Assembly (NCBI GenBank): GCA_034359265.1
Contig: CP136898.1
Location: 39,641,501-39,705,500, forward strand
Source of the DNA: Canna indica
Taxonomy: Eukaryota; Streptophyta; Magnoliopsida; Zingiberales; Cannaceae
Reading direction: 5' to 3'
Length of the DNA stretch: 64,000 nucleotides
Shown: positions 31,494-43,307 of the stretch, piece by piece
How positions within the stretch are numbered: position 1 is the stretch's first letter
Layout: every line of letters begins with the position of its first letter
Program-made: the position numbers and the translations under genes
Notes under the pieces: model-generated
What the model was told of the DNA's origin: nothing
What the model saw: the letters and a program-made list of their open reading frames with translations, nothing else
The model's database searches: none

Positions 31494-33525
31494 TGAAAGG
31501 AATAGTACCCTTGAGCCAATCACATGTCGATGTGTTTGGGGACTATTCAAGGGTAATCAACTTGGGTGATAGTAGGTGCAAGCAGTCCTTGGACCTGATG
31601 TTATCATGATTACCTTGTGAGTGACGAGCTATTGCTTTGGTTATATCTCTACGTGACCCTCAACGTCATGTGCCGGGTATTACTGGGTATGGGGAAGCAT
31701 TCATGGAGGTAGATGAGCAACCAACATGTAATCGGTTACTCCTAGTGAGAGGAGATAATGTCCTATGTGTCCCTACAAGTGCCGGTTCAGAAATTTCCTG
31801 CCATAGTAGACATGAAAATCAGGAGGATGTTTCCGACGTTTCATTATTGAGACGACATCTTGGCGGGTGGAATACATATGAATTAGTATTAGTGTTTGAC
31901 ACTTCTTCCATACCCTAGCCGACTTCGGGACATTGTAACCGATGGATTTAGTTGCACGGTAACTAATCACCGAAGGGCGTTCGATCCCAATAGATTGAAC
32001 CTCACACTATCCGGGTAGACATGACACGTTGCTAGACGTCAATCTTGACTTATGAGTAGAGTCTCTCACGACTACACTAAACAGGTTTAGTGGAGGCTCG
32101 TAAAATTTGAATAGAGGTCATTCTATCAGATCCGACTCTTCGTTATGCACAACTCACTGTTGGCTTAGTGTGGGGCCCAATAGGTCACACACAATAGGCT
32201 AATCTTGTAACGGACTTTATGAGATAAAGTCTGAATGCGGCCCTATATGTCTACTAGCATGGACATACTGTTACTCAATCACGAATCTCGTTTATGGACA
32301 TGATAGGAAAGTTGTTTTCCATAGGAACGAATGCACGAGGAAGGAGTTCCTCGATAACCCTAATTGTAGGGCATCCCTAAATTATAGGGATTGACATATG
32401 ATAATATTTTATGTAGTTGATTAACTTTAATTCTGAATTAAATATTTAATTAACTACTTGACCGGGAATATATTTAATTATGAATTAAATATAATTTGAT
32501 TTTGAATCAAATATACATGGTGGGAAAATTAGTTTCTAACCATGAGCCTAACCGATTTATTGAGAATTAATTTATTTGGATAAATCCTAATTAATAAGAA
32601 TTTGATTTATGAAGATAAATCATAAAATTAATAGATATATGATTTACGAGGATAAATTATTTAGGGGGTTGGTTTATTTAGATAATAATCATTCTTGTTT
32701 ATAGGCTCTTAATTTATGGAGATAAATTAGATTTTAATGGATTTAATTAATTTCGAATTAATTATGAAGTTATTAAAATATAAATTATTTTTGGAAGCAA
32801 ACCCCAGAATGTTGAATTCTGGGGAGAGAGTTTTTAGGGGAGTCGGATCTACTTTTGTAGCCGCCCCCCCTCCCCCCTCCCCCCACTCTATAAATTGTGG
32901 CAAATCACCCTATAGGAGGGGTTGGTTAATTGGTTCTTCATCTTCTTGGAGAAGATTAAGAACTTGATTCTTTAGAGGTATGTTGAAGAGAAAGGCTCCA
33001 AAGAACTCCTCCTCCTCTCCAGTGGTGACCGGCCATCTACATCCTCCTTCCCCGGTTTTTGTGAAGCCAAATCGAAGGTGTCATCTTCTTGGGAGTGCCA
33101 CCCACTTCATCTTCTTGGAGTAGTCCAAGAAGGACAGCGAGGTATTCTTTCATTTACCTTCTCGTTATGTTGTTTTCTCATCCTGTCTCCTTCCCTCTTT
33201 GGTGTCTAGTTCTTGGTGGAAGGGTCGGCCTTGCCTTGGTGGATTTCAGGATTGAAAAAGCTTCTCTGTTGAGCCACAACGAGCCCTGATGTTCACTGTC
33301 CCTTTTGTTGCGAGGTGCTTGATGTGGTCTTATGTTGGAGGACGTGCGTGTGTGCATCTCAAAACAGGCATAAGAGCAGCCATACCAACCACGAGTTAAG
33401 GTATATCTTCTCCTTCTACTCGTAGATTGAATTCCTTAATTGTTGGTAAAGTAGATCGTTGTTTTGAGATGTTTTAAATTTTTTAAATTGTTATTTATGT
33501 TGTGTTTCTTATTCCCATCCCAACA
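31494..33525 (+). repeat. Solo LTR, 'L' family
   Basis: 2032 bp, TGAAAGGAATAG...CCCAACA. Two more copies exist on the minus strand (37256-46590 and 56408-58470). Flanks are CCCCC and CCCTG, a weak 3/5 match. It has an AT-rich middle (32400-32800) with repeated gataaat words. No internal element sequence was seen, so the owning element is unknown. Tat coding resumes right after it. Confidence 0.85.
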
Positions 33526-34012
33526 CCCTGAACCAGGTTGAGACTTGGACATTATTCGAAGATGACGCCTCCAACGAAAAAGGAAGCGGAGCGGGCATCA
33601 TTCTGGAGAATGACCAAGGAATCGCCCTAGAGCAATCCCTCCAATTCCAATTCAAAGATAGCAACAATGAGAAAGAATATGAAGCCCTCATCGTCGGACT
33701 AAGGCTCGCCTAGGAAGTAAAAGCCCGAAGCATTATTATAAAAAGCGACTCACAGCTTGTCGTAGGATAATTCAACGACACTTGCCAAGCAATGGACCTC
33801 GCCCTCGAAAGGTATCTCTCACTAGCACATTCCTTAATCACTACCTTTGATAGATGCGTGATCCAGCACATACATCGGGAAGAAAACACCCGAGCCGACC
33901 TGTTATCCAAGCTCGCCAGCACCTGAAAGCTTCAAAATAATAGGTCGATCATCCAATAAGTCCTCAGGCAACTGAGCATCCAGCTAGTCGAAACATTGGC
34001 AGTGTTGATCAA
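33526..34012 (+). pseudogene. arh: Tat second (archaeal-type) RNase H
   Basis: ASNEKGSGAGIILENDQGIA, NNEKEYEALIVGLRLA, IIIKSDSQLVVG and IQHIHREENTRADLLSKLA are the motifs of the additional RNase H specific to Tat/Ogre elements. Acidic residues of the active-site motifs are largely kept. Stops after LRLA and QLVVG. It is cut at 34012 by a minus-strand Sirevirus LTR. Confidence 0.87.
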
Positions 34013-34924
34013 ATGCCCACACTAGAAAGGGGGGGTTGAATAGTGTTGGGTTAAAGCTATGTTCAATTCAATTTCTTTTTAATTCGATTCCGATTGCAAC
34101 CAAATTGATGTGCTACTAATTTACGATGCTTGACAAGTATGAATAGCAAATAATAGCAATCAAACACAAATAATTATAGTGGTTCAACCAACTGCCTACT
34201 CCACTACCTTGACACCTCACCAAGGATTTCTAACCAACACCTTTATAGATAATGTGTTTCCCTTTGAATACAAATGCGGACTCACTTTTCAACTCTTTGA
34301 GAATGCCTCAACTTTATTCACCTAGGCAAAACACAATACTACAAAGGTAACCCTAAGGTGTTTAACCTAGCACACCTAGCAATGAAAACTTTGTTTAATA
34401 GCAAGGAAAATAACAACAAAGGAGCTGAGAACCATACACAAGTGTGCTCCCATGCAAAGCCTCCAACTCGTCAAGATCTAGAACTCGAAATGAAGATGGA
34501 GTTGAGGCAGAAAGAATACTTCGAGTAGATGAACGGTCGACGAAGCTTGCGCGATGAAATCCACTTAGGAAGGTTCAAAAACACTCTAGGAGATCTTCAA
34601 TGACCGGTCGACCGAACCTGGGTTGAGGTTGATTTTTTGAGTCTTCTTCTTGCGTGCTTCGCTTCCGGGTTCCGTTACCAAGTTTTAACTTGGATAACAA
34701 TACAATTAGGCTAGGGATATATTCCTAGAGTCATATTACATGAAATCAATTTCTACTCGATCGACGATGGAGCCATTTTTGCCGATTTTTTGTATTTCTC
34801 CGAACGAAGTTCGCGCGCGTATCGTAACCTCAACCTGAGATCAAACACTTGATAAACTCATTAAAATAAGTTTGTTATCATCAAAATTAAGATGGTGACC
34901 AAGGCTGGAAATCTTAGGCCAACA
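34013..34924 (-). repeat. Solo Sirevirus LTR, short
   Basis: 912 bp. The right end ggccaaca with the gatgataacaaac-type block and the left end tgttgatc...cacactagaaaggggggttgaatagtgtt are recognisable, as is the TAGTGG hairpin block (about 34182). The palindrome array is reduced to one unit (34602-34620). No target duplication is visible. Confidence 0.82.
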
Positions 34925-36048
34925 AGGAAAAGTTCAAACAGTCGAACAAAGTACAGACAGGAGGACCTCATACATAAACTACCTCAAATGAGGCAAAGTT
35001 CCGGATCACACCTCCAACCCAAGTAAATTCAAAAGAATAGCAAGCTATTACAAACTTCTCAACGACCAACTCTACAAAAGAGGGTACTCCCGGTTGCTTC
35101 TTATGTGCATCAACCAACCTTGAACATATGCCATAATTGCGGTAGTCCACAGACGGCACTTGCGGCAGCCACATTGGAGGAGGATCCCTGGCCACCAAAA
35201 TACTCCCATTCGACTACTTCTGGCCAATCGTGAAAGTAGATTGTAGCCTTTACGTCAAAATGTGTAACAAGTGCCAAAGGTTCTCTGAAGTCTTGCAACT
35301 TCACCTCGAGCCGCTGCACAACTCGAACACTAATTGGTTGTTTCACAAGTGGGGCACCAACCTCCTCGGCCCATTCCCCCAAACACAATTGACGGGTCGA
35401 CGATTTTGGGAGTTCTGCTCGGACTTCGGCATCCAACAACTTTTCTCATCCATAGAACACCCACAAACAAATGGCCTGGCTGAAGCAGCCAATAAGGTTA
35501 TCCTAGCGGAACTAAAAAAGAGACTCGTCCGGGTCAAGGGACACTGGGTCGAGGAGCTACCCGAGGTGCTCTGGAGTTATAACACAGCTGCCATCTTCCA
35601 ACTCAGAAACCCCTTACCGGCTTGTTTATGGAGCAGAGGCCATAATCCCCATGGAGATCACAGAGCCCAGCCTCCGTAGGATTGCCTTTGAAGAGCAAAA
35701 CAACTCAAAAATCTGTCAGGCTAAACACAACCTCATCGAAGAGGAACGAGAGCTTGCTAGAATCATAGAAGAAGCCATGAAACTCAAGATAGCCCAGAAT
35801 TATGGCAAGCTAGTCAAGCCGAGGAGTTTCATGGAAGGAGTCATCATCCTCCAAAAGATTGAACCACAAAGAAAACCAATCAGATAAGGAAAGCTCGCTT
35901 CGAACTGGGAAGGCCCCTACCAAATCACAGAAGTCCTCGGAAAAGGTGCATACAGAATCATTGAACTCTCTGAACGAGAACTCCCACGATCGTGGAATGC
36001 AACCTGTTTGTGGGCCTACTATAGCTAAGCCTCTCCCCTTAAACTAAA
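34925..36048 (+). pseudogene. int: Tat integrase
   Basis: CGSHIGGGSLATKILPFDYFWP and YVKMCNKCQRF form the zinc-binding N-terminal region. In the core, WGTNLLGPFP has Asn for the first catalytic Asp, and about 60 residues are deleted next to it, removing the second. HPQTNGLAEAANKVIL retains the Glu region. The C-terminal part (35651-36048) has LQKIEPQRKPI, GKLASNWEGPYQITEVLG and PRSWNATCLWAYYS, the usual Tat ending. Confidence 0.87.
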
Positions 36049-37145
36049 ACTGGTCAGTGTACTCTTTTTCCTACTAGGCGGTTTTTTCCCATAGGGTTTT
36101 CCCCATGCAAGGTTTTAACGAGGCACCACCATACGTAGGTTGAGCCTGACCCTCGATGGGATGCGATGTATTACTATGACATAATCAATAATATTACCAT
36201 CTATCTTCTACACATTGTCCTTGTGTCTGAAATTGTTTGCAGCCTTTGTATAATATGTAGGAGGAACCTGCACGGTCTCACAATTGCTACTAACCTACAT
36301 GATGGACCACTCCTCCTCGGCCGCAACGCCACATCCGGATTCCATCAGTGACCAAAGCTCATTTTTCACTAGTCTAGCTCGTCGGCCTCAGTGTCTATTC
36401 TGGGCTCCCATGCCCTCAATGACCCCAAGCATGCTTTATCTTGGTTTTCACCGAGTCTGGTCCTCGGCCACAACACCACTACCCCCGGTCTTAGAGCCCA
36501 TACACGACCAGGATTCGATTTTCACCAATTTGGCTCGTTAGCCACAACGCCACTTCTCTCGGCCATAGAGCCCTTACACGACTAGGACTGGGTTTTCACC
36601 AGTCTGGTTCGTTGGCCATAGCGCCATTACTCCCGGCCTCAGAGCCCTTAGATGACCAACACTTGGTTTTCACCAGCCTGGCTTGTTGGCCACAACACCA
36701 CTATTCCCGGTCTTAGAGCCCTTATATAGCCAGGACTCGGTTTTCACTAGTCTAGCTCATTGGCCACAACGCCACTACTTTTGGGCCTCCGGCCTCAGAG
36801 CCCTTGCAACGATCAGAGCTCATTTTCTGGCCAAACTGACTCGTTGACCTCAGTGCCTACTCACAACTACCAAGCAGACTCACGGTGATCGAAAAGCTGA
36901 CCAAGCTCTGCAAAAACACAACAAGGATAAATACATAAAACCTTACTTTTATTCATAAAATCCCACAAAGGGAGTACTTAGATTTACAAACCCATGAGGG
37001 GGACATTACGAACAAAAAAAAAACTACAAAAGCGTGCTTACAGCAACGAGCCGCATAGAAGAAAACCCTTGATTGAGGGATCTGGTACTAGAATTTATCG
37101 CCATACACAGACTTGGTTGCAAGACCTCCCGAATCAAAAGGCAAC
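36049..37145 (+). other. Tat 3' untranslated region
   Basis: It starts with the characteristic 'ctaggcggttttttcccatagggttttcc ... aggttttaacgaggca' segment found after Tat pol, then holds the 74-bp tandem array and AT-rich sequence up to the polypurine tract. No ORF is supported. Confidence 0.75.
36363..36840 (+). repeat. Tandem array, about 6 x 74 bp, in Tat 3' UTR
   Basis: The unit begins ttttcaccagtctggctcg and includes ggccacaacgccactac and cagagccctta. Starts are near 36364, 36448, 36522, 36593, 36667, 36741 and 36823; central spacings are 71-74 bp and the outer units are 82-84 bp and more divergent. Confidence 0.92.
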
Positions 37146-37255
37146 AAGGGGGGAGATGAGAGCCCCGGCTGTGCAAACCTAGAATATGGACAACATTCCA
37201 ACGAGCCAAGAGGACTGCTCGAAAATCCGCACAGTGCCTCCCGCCAGTGCGTAGC
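37146..37255 (+). repeat. Tat polypurine tract and start of 3' LTR
   Basis: aaggggggaga (37146-37156) followed by TGAGAGCCCC, the LTR start. The LTR is interrupted after 99 bp by an L-family LTR and resumes at 46596. Confidence 0.75.
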
Positions 37256-37629
37256 TGTTGAAATGGGAATAAGAAAATGCTGCGGAAATAGAAATTTAAA
37301 AATTTGAAACCATCCCAAAAACAACAATCTACTTTAGCAATATTAAAGAAATCAATCAACATCGGAGATGTGGGAGAAGGTATACCTCAAACTGCGATCG
37401 ATATGGCTCATCCTATCCTTGTCTTGAGACGCACACGTGCACGTCCTCCAACTATAGTCCACACCAAGCACCTCGCAACAATAGGGGCAGCGAACACCGG
37501 AGCTCATTGTGGCTCAACGAAGAAGCTTTCTCAATCCCGAAATCCACCTAGGCAAGGCCGACCCTTCCACCAAGAACTGAGCACCAAAAAGGGAGAAAGA
37601 TGGGATGAGTGTTGGCTTAACGGTTCCCC

Positions 37630-40068
37630 TGTAAGATCCAAAAAAATTTCCTAATATAAAAATCTATTTTGGTGCAGCGTGCCGGACTCGGGGTTAGTCG
37701 AGTCGAGCCTCGAAATCATCTCGAGTAGAAGGTATGACTCGACTAATGATGTATGAAGTTAAATTGGTTTAATGGCTCTTTCCTTTTATGTATTTGTACC
37801 TTAATTGAATTAAGATCGACTCGTGTTACGGATAGAGTCGGAACCCAAGTCAAACTCAGACTGAGTCAAGTCAGTGTTAAGTTGTAAGGGCAATTAAGGC
37901 ATGTTAGATGAGGGAATAAAATCTCTCATCATAGCTGTCGTGCGGCTCATCTAGGAGCCGCACAAAGTAGTGCATAGGGAGAGGGGGAGAAGGGACAAGG
38001 AGGAGAGATCTTGGTCGATCCGGAGATCGGGTCGTCGCCAGAAGATTTGAGATCACCAACGTCCGATCCTTCATCTTCCTCAAGCAAAGGTGAGTGGTTA
38101 ACATGTTTTTGAAGGGAGGCGGGTGGCCGACCCTATGGATCTTGAAATCGGGTTTCTCCGCGAGTTGTTTTGCCGATCGACGTGTTCTTTCATATTGGAA
38201 CTGAATCGATTTGTGTACTTGCGAATTCATACTTTCAAATCATGATTTTCTTGCTTCTATATGGGCTGGTCGAGTCGAGGAAAAAGGGAAAAGGTCATGC
38301 CAAAATTTTCCCAAATTTTCTCGCTTGTCTTGCAACTTGTAGATCGCTTTTTGTTCGTTATATGTTGGATCTTTGTATTGATACTTGTGTTGTTGTCGCA
38401 ACATGTTCACCTCCCTTAGAGGGTTCGGCCAAGTAGGATGTTACAATTGCTTGAGTTGGTCGAGCAATGGAGAGGGGTGGAAAGCTCGGGGTTGTCCGAT
38501 CTATACGCTGGATTTCCTGTTATGTCATTTTGAATTCCTACTTACATGGTTAGTGTTAGGTCTAAATTATATTATATGATTGTTTTCCATCTTGAGAATT
38601 GATAGCAACTGTAGATCTATATTCTAACGATTATGGAAATGTTCTTACTAATGCATATATGGACATGATAATTATGGTACATGTATCAAAGGAAAGGTTT
38701 CATTGAATTTCAGATATCATGTTTAATTGTTGCTATGTTTATTACATGTTCCTTATTGGTTTAATCCATGAAATGTTTCATTAATTGTTTAAATTCTTTA
38801 TTTTTGAATCATGTGGCTATACATAGTATGTGACGTGAAGTAATTCATCTATAGCTTATATGCTGTCCCGTTTTGTTATTGGGTACATTTTCAAATTTAT
38901 GACATGTATTTCACATTAGCAAGGATAGTATATGACGCTAGATGATTAACATGAAAAATTTGAGGTGTGTGCTATTTATGGAAACTCAGAGGTAGACTAG
39001 TTAGGTTTTACACCTAAGAATTAATTAGCGAGCAATAGTGCACGCATGTTTTGACCCGAAAATAAAGGGCTGAACACGGGCGAACGACCGGAATTTTAAA
39101 CAAGGAAGTTCTAGGACACTTGCTTGTTTGATATGTTTGTGATGGTCTGCCGAGATGCCTGAGTAATCAGAATGATGAATGCATGACTCGACTAGTGATT
39201 GGGTCTTGAGATATCACCAGCGGGCTCGCTAGGTGTCAGACCCTAGTTGGGTGGGACTAGCTATCGCTATCCCAGACGGTGTCCGGAGACTAGTAGACCA
39301 TCCTAGTCGATGGCCCAGGATTTCTTGACTTCATCTTGATATGGTGTGGCCCGAGCGGCCAGTGTGATTCTACCTTGTATGGTAGGGCCGGGTATAGCCG
39401 GAATTCCTAGACCAAAAGTAGGCCCTAAGGGCCGAATGCCAAGTGGCTTAATTAGGCCATTATGGTGGGTTTTGCTAATATATGGTCTATACAGACTTAC
39501 CCATGGGGTCGGAAGTCCTATCAAAAGTAACTTACCTCCTTGAGTATATGATATGTTGTCTTACATGTTTATGCTATATGTTATGTTGTCTTACATGTTT
39601 ATGGTCTATCAAAAGCCTATTTGAGGGTTATGTGGAGGTTCGGAAGAACCGCTCACTGAGTCCAAAGTGGACTCACGGTTTGTTTCTTTTTGTTTTGTAG
39701 AGCATGATCAGTGAGTTGAGGCTTGTCGTCATGGTGCAGCTGGAGGGCAAGCGGTGGTGCCAATCTCGTAGCGGCGTCCTTTAGTCATAGTCTTGTTGTT
39801 GTGTTGTCATTTTCCTACACTGACAGTTGTGGTTTTTAAAGCTTGTAATAAATTTTAAACTTGAGATGTTCCAGTTTATGACGATGTTAGCTTTTCTTCT
39901 TTGGTTTTGAAAAATATATTTTTGAACTTTGAGAATTTAAATAAAATTTGCATTGTGGTTTCGTCTATTCGATGTGTTCTGGTTTTCTCGACGGTAAGTG
40001 TAGGTAGCAGGCTACAGGGTAGTATGTAGACCCTGGCCGGTCACATGACCCTCAGTTGGGTTGTGACA
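37630..40068 (+). repeat. Chromovirus 5' LTR
   Basis: 2439 bp, TGTAAGATCC...GGTTGTGACA. Same family as the minus-strand LTR at 23889-26400. Confidence 0.87.
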
Positions 40069-40072
40069 AAGT

Positions 40073-40084
40073 TGGTATCAGAGC
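40073..40084 (+). other. Primer binding site (tRNA-Met type)
   Basis: TGGTATCAGAGC, a perfect match, 4 bp after the LTR end. Confidence 0.92.
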
Positions 40085-40283
40085 ACTAGGTTAGGTCTTG
40101 ACTATGACTAAGAGTTGGGACCGTATGAGACATATGCGAGCGTATCGACATACGGTATAGTTATGCTACGAGATCGGGTAACCACGACTGCACTTAGCGC
40201 ACCATGCGGTTAGTAAATTTTAAAAGCTTCGGTTAAAAATTTATTATGTGACATGAAATTTTTCCTTTTCTGTGAAAAGTGCA

Positions 40284-40826
40284 ATGGAAGCTCGTAATGC
40301 TGCACTAAGCGGCAGCGAGAGTAACTCGATAGAATGTCGAGGCTGATGCCGGGCCTGGGGCAGAGATAGGGAGCAGTTTGAGGATCAGGGGCAAGAGTCA
40401 GCAGTTACTCAATTGCAGGCTCAGGTAAGTCAGCTAGCTGAGGCGCTCCTTAGGGAGCAAGAACTGAGGCAACAGATGCAGCAGCAGATGCAGCAGCCAC
40501 CGCCGCAACCAGTGCCCGTAGTTCCGGTGGTACCGGAGGTGGTCGAGACTGTAGCACCCGTGGTCAGGACTCCAGGAGTCCCAACCTATGCGAACTTCGT
40601 CACGCTGAAGCCACCAGAGTTCATTGGAACAGATCGGCAGGTGGAAGTGACAGATTGGCTGGGGTGCTCTTCGGAGGCAGCGGTTCGTATGGTCGGACTT
40701 CAGATGAGGGAACCGGCAAAGGTCTGGCTACACACTTAGAGGGCTCGTAGGGCAGCAGGCGCACCGCCTCCCACGTGGGAGGAATTTGGGGCGGCTGTGT
40801 AGGAGCAGTACTTGCCCTGCGGGATA
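40284..40826 (+). pseudogene. gag: Chromovirus gag, N-terminal part
   Basis: ATG at 40284 (MEARNAALSG), early stop and frameshift near 40345, then an open stretch with a Gln-rich segment (LREQELRQQMQQQMQQ), a Pro/Val-rich linker, LKPPEFIGTDRQVEVTDWL and MREPAKVWLHT, the start of the retrotransposon gag capsid domain. Stops at 40738 and 40800, then truncation. Confidence 0.8.
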
Positions 40827-42850
40827 TTTTCATATTTTTGGATGCAAATATTTTATCTTAAACACTAAGGAGCATTTAGGAAAATTTGATTCTAAATCCA
40901 ATAAAAGCATTTTCCTAGGTTACTCAATTAATTCTAAGACATATAGAGTATACAATCGTACAACTATGATTGTTGAAGAATCTATGCATGTCACATTTGA
41001 TGAAACTAATGATTCTTCTAGAAATGTGAAGATTGTAAATGTAGGTGAGGAACTTGAGGACCTCATACTTCATGACAAAGAGGTGGAGGATGAAGACAAT
41101 GAGGAAACTCAACATGAAGAACCATCATCCTCAGCTCTACCTCAAGTTGAAGATGAGGAAGAAGAAGCTCTACCACCTCTCCCCAAAGGATAGCAGTTGA
41201 CAAGGGATCATCCAATGGATCAAGTCATTGGAGAACCATCAACGGGAGTGGTAACGTGCTCTAAACTCAAAGATATTTGTCAATATGTAACATTTATATC
41301 TCAAGTAGTGCCTAAGAACATTAAGGAAGCATAAGAACAATAAGGAAGCAATAAAAGATGAGTTTTGGGTAATAGCTATACAAGAAGAACTCAACCAATT
41401 TGCAAGAAATGAAGTATGGGACTTAGTACCTAGACCTAGCGGACAAACCATAATTGGGACTAAATGGGTATTTAGGAATAAGTTAGATGAAGGAGGTTTA
41501 GTCATCAGAAACAAAGCTAGGTTAGTGGCATACGGGTACAATCAACAAGAAGGGATATATTATAATGAAACTTATTCTCCCGTAGCTAGATTAGAAGAAA
41601 TTCGAAGGCTTTTGGCATATGCTAGTTTTAAAGGCTTTAAACTTTTTCAAATGGATGTTAAAAGTGCATTTTTAAATGGTTTTATCAAGGAAAAAGTAAA
41701 TGTTGAACAACCCCCCCCCCCCGGATTTGAAAGTTTTGAGTTTCCTAACCATGTTTTCAAACTTAAAAAGGCTTTGTATGGTTTAAAATAAGCCCCTAGG
41801 GCTTGGTATAAAAGGCTTTCAAACTTTTTAATTGAACAAGGTTTTAACGTTGGAAAAGCCGATGTTTCACATTTTATTAAACATCATGAAAATGATATCT
41901 TATTAGTTCAAATTTATGTTGATGACATAATTTTTGGTGCTACTAATGAAACTCTTTGTGAGTGGTTTGCTAAGTGTATGCAAGATAAATTTAAGATGAG
42001 CATGATGGGAGAGCTCTCCTTCATGCTTGGCCTCCAAACAAAACAAACCAATAAAGGAATCTTCATCAATCAAGCCAAGTACACAAAGGAGCTCATCAAA
42101 AGGTTTGGGATGAATGAAGCCAAGATAGCTTCTACACCAATGAGCACATCCATCAAGCTTGACAAAGATGAAGATGGTGTCAAAGTCGACGAAAAATGAT
42201 ATCGAGGTATGATTGGTAGTCTTCTTTACTTAACCGCAAGCCGCAAGTAGACCCGATATCATGTTTAGCGTTTGTGCATGGGCTAGGTTTCGGTCTTGTC
42301 CTAAAATGTCTCATTTAAGTGCGGTCAAAAGCATATTGAGATATTTGAAGGGCACAGTTGACTTAGGTCTATGGTATCCATGTCATACATCCTTTGAATT
42401 AATCGGTTTTTCGGACGCAGATTTTGCCGGGTGTAAAGTAGATAGAAAAAGCACTAGTGGGTGTTGTCAATTCTTAGGAGCGAGTCTTGTTTTTTTGTTC
42501 TCAAAGAAACAAAGCTCAGTTGCACTTTCAACTACCGGAGAGGAATACATCGCAGCGGCTAGTTGTTGTGCACAACTCCTTTGGATGAAACAAACTCTTT
42601 TAGATTATAGACTTAAGTATTCTTGCATACCTATTCATTGTGATAATACTAGTGCAATAAATTTAACAAAGAGTCCTATTTTACACTCTGGGACTAAGCA
42701 TATTGATCTAAGGTACCATTTTCTTAGGGATAATGTGACTAAGGGAAATATATCGGTAGAATTTGTATCCATCGACAAATAACTTGCCGATATATTTACA
42801 AAACCCTTGAATGAGGAAAGCTTTACAAATTTAAGAATGCAATTAGGAAT
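40826..42850 (+). pseudogene. pol: Sirevirus integrase C-terminus, RT and RNase H
   Basis: HIFGCKYFILNTKEHLGKFD and IFLGYS close the integrase; an acidic linker follows. RT shows LVPRPSGQTIIGTKWVFRNK, NKARLVAYGYNQQEGI, FQMDVKSAFLNGF, a C12 run, ALYGLK then a stop, the catalytic QIYVDDIIFGATN, and MSMMGELSFMLGLQ typical of Sireviruses. RNase H shows GFSDADFAGCKVDRKSTSG, ALSTTGEEYIAAASCC, HCDNTSAINL and a final LADIFTKPL. Frame breaks near 41160-41350, 41790 and 42200 and a stop at 42781 disable it. Confidence 0.92.
41711..41722. repeat. Homopolymer C12 in RT
   Basis: Twelve C where Sirevirus RT encodes a short Pro stretch (EQPPGF region), likely a slippage expansion. Confidence 0.85.
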
Positions 42851-43102
42851 TTGTGTTTTTCCAAGTGGTTAAAAGTTTTGTTTCAAAACATACATGTTTT
42901 AAAAAAATTGGATTTTACGAGGTATCATCACACTTATGTATTGCTCTGTAGTGGGGTTTTGGGACTTGTTGATGTTTGCCTTCTATAGGCTTACATTAAT
43001 AGAAAGGACTATAGTGGTAGATGATACTTGGTTCTATGGCTTTCTTGGTTTTCATGATGAAACTCATTAATTGTACCTTAATTCTTATCCTTTTTGATTG
43101 AT

Positions 43103-43307
43103 GTCAAAAGGGGGAGAAAAAAGTAATGTCACATTTGTTTTTTATGATGCATATAGATAGGGGGAGTTACAAGAATGATATACATTGATAGGGGGAGCAT
43201 ATGTTGAGTTATATATTATGTATGCCTTAACTCAAACTCACAAAAAATATGCATATGTTTTCTTCAAAATTCCTTGTTATGTTTGTCATCATCAAAAAGG
43301 GAGAGAT
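43103..43307 (+). other. Four polypurine tracts before 3' LTR
   Basis: Tracts at 43103-43118 (gtcaaaagggggag), 43155-43168 (agatagggggagtt), 43187-43200 (tgatagggggagca) and 43287-43307 (tcatcaaaaagggagaga), the last abutting the LTR. The pattern recurs at 15572-15758 and, on the minus strand, 60645-60775. Confidence 0.87.

Larger units (their letters stand above)
37630..40826 (+). mobile_element. Chromovirus (Tekay/Del-like) 5' fragment
   Basis: Complete 5' LTR (37630-40068), tRNA-Met-type PBS (40073-40084) and the start of gag, ending abruptly at about 40826 inside gag, where Sirevirus integrase begins. The truncated right end means it did not arrive by simple insertion; a deletion removed its 3' part together with the Sirevirus 5' part. 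Confidence 0.87.

Noticed and set aside
36363..36840. Regular spacing of repeats considered as a CRISPR array.
   Set aside because: Units are contiguous 74-bp tandem repeats with no unique spacers, in a plant retroelement 3' region.
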